6,243 nt of DNA from Dokdonella sp. (GTDB lineage Bacteria; Pseudomonadota; Gammaproteobacteria; Xanthomonadales; Rhodanobacteraceae), in contig JASLGB010000145.1 of NCBI GenBank assembly GCA_030150315.1, positions 1 to 6,243 of the forward strand, in the 5' to 3' direction. This document shows positions 1-6,243 of the stretch, in pieces (the first letter of the stretch is position 1; each line of letters starts with the position of its first letter). The notes beneath the pieces are model-generated. The model saw nothing but the letters and a program-made list of their open reading frames with translations, did no database searches and was not told the DNA's origin. A program made the translations under genes and the position numbers.

Positions 1-548
1 GTGACGAAATCGACATCGTTCACGCTGAGGCCGAGCAGGCCCTTGTCCTCGACCGCCCAGACGAAGGACATGCACAGCCCTGCCGCCGCCGGACTGGCCA
101 GACCCTGGAAGTAGCGCTTGTCGGCGACCCCCACCTGGGTATTGAAACGCGCCAGGCGCAATGCCGCGCAGGCGGCATAGATGAACGCTGCCGCCCAGCC
201 GATCTTTCCCCAGCCCGGGCCATAGGCGCGCAACGAGGAAAGCGACCAGGTGTAGAGGACCAGCGACGGCGCCAGGCCGAAGCTGACCAGATCCGAGAGC
301 GAGTCGTACTGCACGCCGAACTCGCTCTGCGTGTTGGTCAGGCGCGCAACGCGGCCGTCGAGTCCGTCCAACACCGCGGCGACGAATACCGCAATGGCGG
401 CCTCGGCATAACGCCCGCCAATCGCCGCGATGATCGCGTAGAAACCCGAAAACATCGCCGCGGTGGTGAACAGGTTCGGCAGCAGATAGATACCGCGCGG
501 AGGCTTGCGTGCGCCGCCTGAGGAGTCGGCAATGTCATTCTGCGCCAT
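1..548 (-). CDS. pssA: CDP-diacylglycerol--serine O-phosphatidyltransferase, partial (C-terminus outside window)
   Basis: This inner-membrane enzyme joins CDP-diacylglycerol to L-serine, giving phosphatidylserine and CMP, the precursor of phosphatidylethanolamine. The reading frame starts at the ATG whose complement lies at 546-548 and stays open for 182 codons to the left edge, so the 3' end is missing. The complete CDP-alcohol phosphatidyltransferase signature is visible: D61, D64-G65, A68-R69, G78, D82 and D86. Residues 19-43 form a hydrophobic segment beginning IYLLPNLFTTAAMFSGFYA, typical of PssA. RLARFNTQ (131-138) and KRYFQGLASPAAA (144-156) are also PssA hallmarks and argue against PgsA, which shares only the catalytic signature. 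No strong Shine-Dalgarno precedes the ATG; an in-frame TTG 12 bases upstream is a weaker alternative. The gene is divergent from the DUF4124 gene. Family assignment is firm; substrate is inferred from motif context. Confidence 0.93.
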   Translation of the reverse strand, partial: MAQNDIADSSGGARKPPRGIYLLPNLFTTAAMFSGFYAIIAAIGGRYAEAAIAVFVAAVLDGLDGRVARLTNTQSEFGVQYDSLSDLVSFGLAPSLVLYTWSLSSLRAYGPGWGKIGWAAAFIYAACAALRLARFNTQVGVADKRYFQGLASPAAAGLCMSFVWAVEDKGLLGLSVNDVDFV

Positions 549-636
549 GGACGGAGTGCTCAAGGAGTCGTCGCCGGAAAAGTGCGGGAAGTGTACCCTG
601 ATCGTCATTTGACGGCGCCCCGACTTGTACCCCGTT

Positions 637-665
637 GCGACTGGTGTTATCCAGTCGCCAGTCGC
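637..665. repeat. Dyad plus tandem repeat in the divergent pssA/DUF4124 region
   Basis: GCGACTGG at 637-644 is perfectly complementary to CCAGTCGC at 651-658 across a 6-base centre, TGTTAT. CCAGTCGC is repeated at once at 658-665, sharing one base, so the left arm could pair with either copy. The structure sits between two divergent genes and covers a possible -10 for the rightward gene. It could be an operator or a leader hairpin. The geometry is seen directly; any role is inference. Confidence 0.5.
642..650 (+). promoter_or_regulatory. Possible extended -10 promoter for the DUF4124 gene
   Basis: TGGTGTTAT carries a TGn extension followed by TGTTAT, which matches the sigma-70 -10 consensus at 4 of 6 positions. 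No good -35 lies 16-18 bases upstream. It falls about 50 bases before the chosen start and inside the dyad at 637-658, so a regulator binding there would block it. The call is weak. Confidence 0.3.
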
Positions 666-701
666 GCGCTACCCCGAGCGCCTGCGAAAGAGGCTACTGC
701 A

Positions 702-1121
702 ATGAAATATCCCTGGCTGCTGCTCGCCCTGCTGGCCGTTTCGATGTCCGCCGGCGCCCGCGAAATGTATTCGTGGACCGATGCCAACGGCGTCAAGCAT
801 TTCTCCGACTCCCCGCCGCCGGGCAACGCCTCGAAGGCGAAGAAGCTGAAAGTCGCCGGTGGCGTCACCAGCGCGCAGGCGGCCGAGGAGAACCCGGCCG
901 ACGAGGAAAAGGGCAGCGGCCAGTCGATGGCGGCGGCCGCCGGATATACGGCCGAGGAAATCACGCGCAACTGCGAGACCGCGCGCCGCAATCACACCAT
1001 GCTGGAATCGCAGGCTCCGCGTGCCGGTGCCAATGGCGAAGATCCGGACGCCGAGGCGGTCGCGCGCCATCAGACGCAGATCGACAAGGCCAACCAGCAA
1101 ATCAAGTTGTTCTGCCACTGA
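702..1121 (+). CDS. Exported DUF4124 domain-containing protein
   Basis: This 139-residue protein has an N-terminal signal peptide: Lys2, a hydrophobic core at about 5-16, and a likely signal peptidase I site after Ala19 (SAGA). The mature N-terminus carries the DUF4124 signature, YSWTDANGVKHFSDSPPP (23-40), a short beta-rich domain found in many proteobacterial envelope proteins with no assigned reaction. A low-complexity Ala/Glu/Lys linker follows (44-85). The C-terminal part is helical and polar, with Cys91 and Cys138 as its only cysteines; they could form a disulfide after export. The start is set by the signal peptide and by AAAGAGG at 687-693, 8 bases before the ATG. The frame stays open to a GTG at 582, but that extension would bury the signal peptide. 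Periplasmic location is inferred and function is unknown. Confidence 0.88.
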   Translation: MKYPWLLLALLAVSMSAGAREMYSWTDANGVKHFSDSPPPGNASKAKKLKVAGGVTSAQAAEENPADEEKGSGQSMAAAAGYTAEEITRNCETARRNHTMLESQAPRAGANGEDPDAEAVARHQTQIDKANQQIKLFCH

Positions 1122-1148
1122 TTCGGGGCGTCCCCGCCTCGGCGTCGT

Positions 1149-1175
1149 GATCGCGGCGTCCATTCGCCGCCGATC
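1149..1175 (+). terminator. Hairpin after the DUF4124 gene, no U-tract
   Basis: GCGGCG at 1153-1158 pairs with CGCCGC at 1165-1170 around the loop TCCATT. The stem extends outward with GATC at 1149-1152 and 1172-1175 after one bulged base (1171). A smaller dyad, CGGGG-CGT-CCCCG, lies at 1124-1136 just after the stop codon. No run of T follows, so this is not a canonical intrinsic terminator. It may be a 3' end-stabilising structure or chance in GC-rich DNA. Confidence 0.35.
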
Positions 1176-1210
1176 CGCATCGGCCCAACCCGCCGGCTAG
1201 TCCTTTCCGT

Positions 1211-1238
1211 CGCGAATTCCCGCTCAGGGGTATTCGCG
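1211..1238. promoter_or_regulatory. Near-perfect dyad upstream of the proS promoter
   Basis: CGCGAAT at 1211-1217 matches ATTCGCG at 1232-1238. After one mismatched position (1218/1231), CCC at 1219-1221 matches GGG at 1228-1230, giving ten pairs around the 6-base centre GCTCAG. Its centre lies about 60 bases upstream of the predicted proS transcription start, a plausible activator or repressor position. No T-tract follows, so a terminator is less likely. The regulator, if any, is unknown. Confidence 0.4.
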
Positions 1239-1251
1239 CGCTTCGTGATGT

Positions 1252-1280
1252 ACGAATGATTTCGGGCAGCCTGCTAGAAT
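1252..1280 (+). promoter_or_regulatory. proS promoter, extended -10 type
   Basis: TGCTAGAAT at 1272-1280 is an extended -10: TGC followed by TAGAAT, 5 of 6 to consensus. The -35 position 17 bases upstream (1252-1257, ACGAAT) is poor, as is common when the TGn extension is present. Transcription would begin near 1287, leaving a short leader of about 24 bases before the ATG at 1311. A small dyad, TTCGT-GATGT-ACGAA (1242-1256), overlaps the -35 position. Confidence 0.6.
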
Positions 1281-1310
1281 CGCCGATTCCTTCTTCAGGC
1301 CCGGATCCTC

Positions 1311-3008
1311 ATGCGTCTCTCACGCTTCCACCTCAACACCGTCAAGGAAGTTCCTGCCGACGCGGAAATCGCCAGCCACCGACTCATGCTGCGCACCGGC
1401 ATGATCCGCAAGCTCGCTGCGGGCATCTATACGTGGTCGCCGCTCGGCCTGAAGGTCCTGTACAAGGTCGAGGGCATCGTGCGCGAGGAAATGAACCGCG
1501 CCGGCGCGATCGAAGTGCTGATGCCGTCGATCCAGCCGCGCGAGTTGTGGGAGGAAACCGGCCGCTGGGAGAAATTCGGCGGCCAGCTGCTGAAGATCAG
1601 GGATCGCAAGGAAGCGGAGTACTGCTATGGCCCGACTCATGAAGAGGTCATTACCGACTACGCGCGCAACGAGCTGAAGAGCTACAAGCAGCTGCCGGTC
1701 AATTTCTACCAGATCCAGACCAAGTTCCGAGACGAGATCCGTCCGCGCTTCGGCGTCATGCGTGCGCGCGAGTTCCTGATGAAGGACGCCTACTCGTTCC
1801 ATTTGACAGCGGAAAGTCTGGCCGACGAATACCGCAACATGTATGACGCCTACGGGCGCATCTTCACGCGACTCGGGCTGAAGTTCCGCGCCGTGCAGGC
1901 CGATACCGGCGCCATTGGCGGCAATGCCAGCCACGAATTCCAGGTATTGGCCGATTCCGGTGAAGACGCGATCGCGTTCTCCACGGAATCCGATTACGCC
2001 GCCAACGTCGAGAAGGCCGAAGCGCTCGCACCGCAGGGTTCGCGACCGGCGCCGACGCAGGCGCTTGAGCGCGTCGCCACGCCGACGCAGAAAACCATCG
2101 ACGAAGTCAGCGCATTCCTCGGCGTGCCGCCGTCGCAGTGCATCAAGATCCTCATGGTTCGCGGCACGGACGGCCCGGTCGCGCTGTGCGTGCGCGGTGA
2201 CCACGAGGTCAATGAAGTGAAGGCCGCCAAGCTGGCCGAACTGGGTGGCGAAGTCGCACTCGCGGATGAAGCGGCCATCATTGCCGCCACCGGCACGCGT
2301 CCGGGCTTCATCGGGCCGGTCGGCCTGCCGAATTCAATGCCGCTGATCGTTGATCGCAGCGCGGCCATGCTGGCCGATTTCGTCTGCGGCGGAAACCAGG
2401 ACGGAACCCATTACCGCGGCGCCAACTGGGAACGCGATGCGCGCATCACGCGCGTGGAAGACATCCGCACCGTGGTCGAAGGCGATCTTTCGCCGGACGG
2501 TCACGGCAGCCTGAAAATCGCCCGCGGCATCGAGGTCGGCCATGTGTTCCAGCTCGGCTCGCGTTATGCCGAAGCCATGGACGCGACCGTGCTCGACGAC
2601 GGCGGAAAGACCCGCGTGATGCAGATGGGCTGCTACGGCATCGGTGTCAGCCGCATCGTCGCCGCGGCGATCGAACAGAACCACGACGACGCCGGCATCA
2701 TCTGGCCCGAACCGATGGCGCCGTGGCGCGTCGCGATCTGCCCCATCGGCGCTGCGCAGAACGCACAGGTCCGCGAAGAAGCCGAGCGCCTGTACGAGGA
2801 ACTTCAGGCCGCCGGCATTGAAACGCTGCTCGATGATCGCGGCCTGCGTCCGGGCCCGATGTTTGCCGACATGGAACTGATCGGCATTCCGCATCGCGTG
2901 GTGATCAGCGAGCGCGGAATGGCGGCGGGAACCTTTGAATACCGTCGCCGTGGCGAAGCTGAAAATCAGGCATTGGATCGCGAGACGCTGCTGCGCCAAT
3001 TCGCCTGA
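1311..3008 (+). CDS. proS: Prolyl-tRNA synthetase (bacterial type, with editing insertion)
   Basis: This cytoplasmic class II aminoacyl-tRNA synthetase charges tRNA-Pro with proline using ATP. The protein has 565 residues, close to the usual length for the bacterial form. Motif 1 lies at about 38-76. The proline/ATP-site residues include PTHEE (108-112). Motif 2 is FRDEIRPRFGVMRAREF (139-155). A YbaK-type INS domain, which deacylates mischarged Ala-tRNA-Pro, spans roughly 225-395; its key lysine is visible as Lys279 in CIKILMV, matching the residue known as K279 in E. coli. GIEVGHVFQLG (406-416) and motif 3, GCYGIGVSR (440-448), complete the active site. The anticodon-binding domain follows from about 470 to the end. 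The start is fixed by the family N-terminus (MRLSRF). The Shine-Dalgarno is weak. All catalytic motifs are intact. Confidence 0.98.
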   Translation: MRLSRFHLNTVKEVPADAEIASHRLMLRTGMIRKLAAGIYTWSPLGLKVLYKVEGIVREEMNRAGAIEVLMPSIQPRELWEETGRWEKFGGQLLKIRDRKEAEYCYGPTHEEVITDYARNELKSYKQLPVNFYQIQTKFRDEIRPRFGVMRAREFLMKDAYSFHLTAESLADEYRNMYDAYGRIFTRLGLKFRAVQADTGAIGGNASHEFQVLADSGEDAIAFSTESDYAANVEKAEALAPQGSRPAPTQALERVATPTQKTIDEVSAFLGVPPSQCIKILMVRGTDGPVALCVRGDHEVNEVKAAKLAELGGEVALADEAAIIAATGTRPGFIGPVGLPNSMPLIVDRSAAMLADFVCGGNQDGTHYRGANWERDARITRVEDIRTVVEGDLSPDGHGSLKIARGIEVGHVFQLGSRYAEAMDATVLDDGGKTRVMQMGCYGIGVSRIVAAAIEQNHDDAGIIWPEPMAPWRVAICPIGAAQNAQVREEAERLYEELQAAGIETLLDDRGLRPGPMFADMELIGIPHRVVISERGMAAGTFEYRRRGEAENQALDRETLLRQFA

Positions 3009-3066
3009 TCGCGATCGACGCTATAGCCAATTGACCGGCATGATTGCCGGTCAATTGGAAGCGATC
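3007..3066 (+). terminator. Perfect 14-bp hairpin after proS, without U-tract
   Basis: The 14 bases at 3027-3040 (CCAATTGACCGGCA) are perfectly complementary to 3045-3058 around the loop TGAT. GATCGC at 3007-3012, overlapping the proS stop codon, can pair with GCGATC at 3061-3066 as an outer stem. The sequence after the stem is AAGCGATCCG, with no T-run, so canonical intrinsic termination is not supported. It most likely marks the proS mRNA 3' end, either as a barrier to 3' exonucleases or with Rho; that role is inference. Confidence 0.6.
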
Positions 3067-3209
3067 CGCGACAAAATCCGATAGCGCAATCTATATCCCT
3101 GCCATTACGGCCCGGACCCGCGGGAAGTTCACCCGGCCGGCTTTGGTATTGCGCGCGAGTACCAGAAGCTTTTCCGGATGACGCAATTTTTTTCACGCAA
3201 TCCTGCATG
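3067..3209. other. Non-coding stretch upstream of the H-NS promoter
   Basis: I see no plausible gene here on either strand. It contains a 7-base T-tract (3187-3193) overlapped and followed by copies of ACGCAAT (3181-3187 and 3195-3201), and a short inverted repeat, TGGTA at 3144-3148 with TACCA at 3160-3164. A T-tract just upstream of an H-NS-family gene would suit an UP element or autoregulatory binding, because such proteins favour AT-rich, bent DNA. That reading is inference. Confidence 0.4.
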
Positions 3210-3226
3210 CGCCATAGGTCATGGCG
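3210..3226. promoter_or_regulatory. Dyad overlapping the -35 of the H-NS gene promoter
   Basis: CGCCAT at 3210-3215 is complementary to ATGGCG at 3221-3226 across the 5-base centre AGGTC. The right arm overlaps the predicted -35 hexamer at 3224-3229, so a dimeric regulator bound here would hinder RNA polymerase. The arms are short enough to arise by chance. Confidence 0.35.
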
Positions 3227-3252
3227 ACAGAATGGGGAAGCGATGCAATAAT
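3224..3252 (+). promoter_or_regulatory. Promoter of the H-NS-family gene
   Basis: The -35 is GCGACA (3224-3229, 4 of 6 to TTGACA). Exactly 17 bases later comes AATAAT (3247-3252, 5 of 6 to TATAAT), preceded by a TGC extension at 3244-3246. Transcription would begin near 3259, giving a leader of about 72 bases before the ATG at 3331. This is the best-formed sigma-70 type promoter in the window. Confidence 0.6.
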
Positions 3253-3255
3253 GGG

Positions 3256-3292
3256 CCATTCGGAAGGATTCCCGAATGGAGATTCGGAAGGA
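3256..3292 (+). repeat. Repeat-rich leader of the H-NS gene with alternative hairpins
   Basis: ATTCGGAAGGA occurs twice, at 3258-3268 and 3282-3292. Between the copies lies CCGAATGG (3272-3279). It pairs perfectly with CCATTCGG (3256-3263) over an 8-base loop, or as CCGAAT (3272-3277) with ATTCGG (3282-3287) over a 4-base loop. The two pairings exclude each other. Both repeats contain the Shine-Dalgarno-like GGAAGGA. The predicted transcription start near 3259 may remove a few bases of the first stem, which would favour the second hairpin in RNA. Confidence 0.5.
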
Positions 3293-3419
3293 CCTTATCC
3301 CTCAAGAATTCATGAACAGGCTCAGAAGACATGGCAATCGACATCAAGTCGCTCAATCACAACCAGCTCGCCGACCTCATCAGCCGTGCGCAGGCCCGCC
3401 AGGAAGAACTGGTCAATGA
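3276..3419 (+). other. Possible 47-codon upstream ORF overlapping the H-NS gene start
   Basis: An ATG at 3276 follows GGAAGGA (3262-3268) with a 7-base spacer, a stronger ribosome site than the one in front of the H-NS gene. The frame encodes MEIRKDLIPQEFMNRLRRHG and continues to a TGA at 3417-3419. It overlaps the first 89 bases of the H-NS gene in another frame. I recognise no protein family; the peptide is basic. If translated, it would compete with H-NS translation. It may be a chance ORF. Confidence 0.2.
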
Positions 3420-3651
3420 AAAGGCCACCAAGCTGCGCGAGAAGATCAATGCGATGGTCAAGGCCGAAGGCTTTGGCCTGGATGAAGTCCTCGGTCGCAA
3501 CGTGCGCGGCAAGGTGCGCGCCAAGGTGAAGCCGAAGTACCGCAACCCGGCCGATCCGGCGCAGACCTGGAGCGGCCGCGGCAAGCGCCCGCGCTGGTAC
3601 GTCGCGGCGATCAATGCCGGCAAGAAGGAAAAAGACCTGCTGATCGGCTGA
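3331..3651 (+). CDS. H-NS-family nucleoid-associated DNA-binding protein
   Basis: This 106-residue protein belongs to the H-NS histone family, which binds curved AT-rich DNA, organises the nucleoid and silences transcription, often of acquired genes. Residues 4-47 are helical and charged, fitting the N-terminal oligomerisation coiled coil. A linker follows (48-66). The C-terminal DNA-binding domain begins at KYRNPADPAQTW (69-80) and holds the family core TWSGRGKRPRW (79-89), whose GRGKRP loop enters the minor groove. The domain order matches the short H-NS-like proteins of Burkholderia and Xanthomonas rather than MvaT. The start suits the family length, although the upstream site is weak (AACAGG, ten bases away). 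It is a single-gene unit between its own promoter and a strong terminator. Autoregulation is common in the family and plausible here. The exact paralogue is unknown. Confidence 0.95.
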   Translation: MAIDIKSLNHNQLADLISRAQARQEELVNEKATKLREKINAMVKAEGFGLDEVLGRNVRGKVRAKVKPKYRNPADPAQTWSGRGKRPRWYVAAINAGKKEKDLLIG

Positions 3652-3669
3652 ACGCCTGCAGCAGTACGC

Positions 3670-3705
3670 CACGAACGCCGGCCTCGTGTCGGCGTTCGTG
3701 TTTTT
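3670..3705 (+). terminator. Rho-independent terminator of the H-NS gene
   Basis: CACGAACGCCG (3670-3680) is perfectly complementary to CGGCGTTCGTG (3690-3700) around a 9-base loop, and five T follow at 3701-3705. It begins 18 bases after the stop codon. This is the only hairpin in the window with a proper U-tract. The T-run is also the left arm of a second dyad, TTTTTGCG-GGA-CGCAAAAA (3701-3719). Confidence 0.92.
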
Positions 3706-3817
3706 GCGGGACGCAAAAAACCTACCGGAAAGGACCTCCGCAAACAGGAACTGCGGCCTGATCGTCGCTTCGGCGGACTTGTCCGGCGTTGAACTGGCGC
3801 CCCCGTCAGGCATGCCC

Positions 3818-3823
3818 GATAAT
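3818..3823 (+). promoter_or_regulatory. Possible -10 element for aacS
   Basis: GATAAT matches the -10 consensus at 5 of 6 positions. No convincing -35 sits at the right distance; TTGAAC at 3789-3794 is 23 bases away, too far for normal sigma-70 spacing. If used, transcription would start near 3830, giving a leader of about 100 bases. Confidence 0.35.
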
Positions 3824-3825
3824 CG

Positions 3826-3896
3826 CGAGCCGCACGTCGCGGCTCGACGAAAGAGCCGCCGGCATGCGACGCATCCGCCCGGACGGGGAGTCCGTC
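3826..3896 (+). promoter_or_regulatory. Structured leader upstream of aacS with alternative stems
   Basis: CGAGCCGC (3826-3833) pairs with GCGGCTCG (3839-3846) over a 5-base loop. The same right arm can instead pair, as GCGGCTC (3839-3845), with GAGCCGC (3853-3859) over a 7-base loop. A third small dyad, CGGAC-GGGGA-GTCCG, lies at 3880-3894. I recognise no known riboswitch consensus. The pairings are visible in the sequence; a regulatory role is inference. Confidence 0.4.
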
Positions 3897-3929
3897 GGCG
3901 CAGACCGCCTTCATCGAGTCACTGAAAAC

Positions 3930-5872
<1,943 letters not shown>

Positions 5873-5885
<13 letters not shown>

Positions 5886-5901
5886 GGCTCATGCCGACCC
5901 G
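5873..5901 (+). terminator. Perfect 13-bp hairpin across the aacS stop codon, no U-tract
   Basis: The arm at 5873-5885 (CGGGTCGGCATGA) ends with the aacS TGA and is perfectly complementary to 5889-5901, leaving the 3-base loop GGC. The following CCAAACCCCTGG has no T-run. Its stem matches no other in the window but resembles the proS 3' hairpin in design. Likely roles are mRNA 3' protection, partial termination or control of the next gene; all are inference. Confidence 0.55.
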
Positions 5902-5922
5902 CCAAACCCCTGGATCCAAGGA

Positions 5923-6243
5923 ATGCTGAAAGCGACCTACGTCCGTTTCATGCGAGTCCTCGCCGCGCCACTGCGTGCCACGGGCATGCTTGATCGACTC
6001 GAACGCGCTCCACACGACTCCCTCCGCTTCTGGATCGGCAGCCAATTTGCGATCTACGACGCCGCCGGACTCGCCCGGCTTGATGTGCCGTGGTGGACCT
6101 TGCCGGCGATTGCCGAAGTCGAGCGCTGGATAGCCGCACGCCACGGAGAAGTGCGCGTCTTCGAATACGGCGCCGGCGCCAGCACGGCGTGGCTGGCAAG
6201 GCGCTGCCGACAGGTGAAGTCGGTGGAGCACGACGCCGGCTTC
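5923..6243 (+). CDS. Class I SAM-dependent methyltransferase-like protein, partial (C-terminus outside window)
   Basis: The frame opens at the ATG at 5923 and continues for 107 codons to the right edge. Residues 76-107 show a Rossmann-fold SAM-binding start: motif I VFEYGAGAS (79-87), then a helix and a second strand ending SVEHD (100-104), whose acidic residue normally contacts the SAM ribose. DVPWWT (54-59) ahead of it is usual in a family of uncharacterised methyltransferases with the pattern PWWT...FEYGxGxST...SVEHD. The target is unknown and cannot be read from this fragment. The start is uncertain: AAGGA (5918-5922) touches the ATG, too close for good use, while GGA at 5912-5914 has a better distance; an in-frame ATG follows at 5950. 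The gene begins 37 bases after aacS on the same strand, so co-transcription is possible through the 5873-5901 hairpin. Confidence 0.82.
   Translation, partial: MLKATYVRFMRVLAAPLRATGMLDRLERAPHDSLRFWIGSQFAIYDAAGLARLDVPWWTLPAIAEVERWIAARHGEVRVFEYGAGASTAWLARRCRQVKSVEHDAGF

Noticed and set aside
609..614. TTGACG considered as a -35 for the DUF4124 gene
   Set aside because: It matches consensus at 5 of 6 positions, but no -10-like hexamer lies 16-18 bases downstream; the nearest candidate is 30 bases away.
582..701. In-frame N-terminal extension of the DUF4124 protein from a GTG
   Set aside because: It would place 40 residues before a clear signal peptide, and a good Shine-Dalgarno directly precedes the ATG at 702.
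1320..2204. Long minus-strand open frame inside proS, with similar ones at 2334-2999 and 4632-5798
   Set aside because: These are antisense shadows produced by GC-rich codon use in proS and aacS. The sense frames carry every family motif.
3187..3193. T-tract considered as a terminator
   Set aside because: Only a 5- to 6-bp stem with a loop of nearly 30 bases (3148-3153 with 3182-3187) lies before it, and no gene ends just upstream in that direction.
2966..3259. 97-codon minus-strand open frame in the proS-H-NS gap
   Set aside because: It overlaps the proS 3' end and the hairpin, has no recognisable domain or ribosome site, and its composition looks like translated non-coding DNA.
3686..3925. 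Plus-strand open frame of 79 codons between the H-NS gene and aacS
   Set aside because: It begins inside the H-NS terminator loop and has no ribosome site or recognisable motif.
3789..3929. In-frame 47-codon N-terminal extension of aacS
   Set aside because: The extension is Arg-rich, unlike any AacS N-terminus, and it overlaps the likely leader hairpins. The ATG at 3930 gives the family's usual length.

Overview
This is a GC-rich bacterial chromosomal segment with ordinary core genes and no sign of a mobile element, CRISPR array, integrase or RNA gene. The gene families fit a gammaproteobacterium of the Xanthomonadales/Lysobacterales type: a secreted DUF4124 protein, a bacterial-type ProRS with an editing insertion, a short H-NS-family protein with a TWSGRGKRPRW core, and promoters with extended -10 boxes and weak -35 boxes. 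The taxonomic placement is inference from family content; no 16S or other marker is present.

Layout, left to right. (1) Positions 1-548, minus strand: the N-terminal 182 codons of pssA (phosphatidylserine synthase), running off the left edge. (2) A 153-bp divergent intergenic region with a dyad and a tandem repeat. (3) 702-1121, plus: a small exported DUF4124 protein. (4) 1122-1310: a dyad after the DUF4124 gene, another dyad, then an extended -10 promoter for proS. (5) 1311-3008, plus: proS, complete. (6) 3009-3330: a 322-bp gap with no convincing conventional gene. It holds a perfect 14-bp hairpin, a T-tract between short repeats, a well-formed promoter and a repeat-rich leader for the next gene, including a possible 47-codon upstream ORF. 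(7) 3331-3651, plus: an H-NS-family nucleoid protein, followed by a textbook Rho-independent terminator. (8) 3652-3929: that terminator plus a structured leader. (9) 3930-5885, plus: acetoacetyl-CoA synthetase (aacS), complete. (10) 5923-6243, plus: the N-terminal 107 codons of a class I SAM-dependent methyltransferase-like protein, running off the right edge.

The genes do not form one pathway. They cover membrane phospholipid synthesis, an envelope protein, tRNA charging, nucleoid organisation and acetoacetate activation, mostly as separate transcription units. Only aacS and the methyltransferase gene (37-bp gap) look as if they could be co-transcribed.

I found no undescribed multi-gene system. 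The parts worth a second look are non-coding: an SD-equipped upstream ORF overlapping the H-NS start, leaders in which one arm can pair with either of two partners, and perfect 3' hairpins without U-tracts after proS and across the aacS stop codon.
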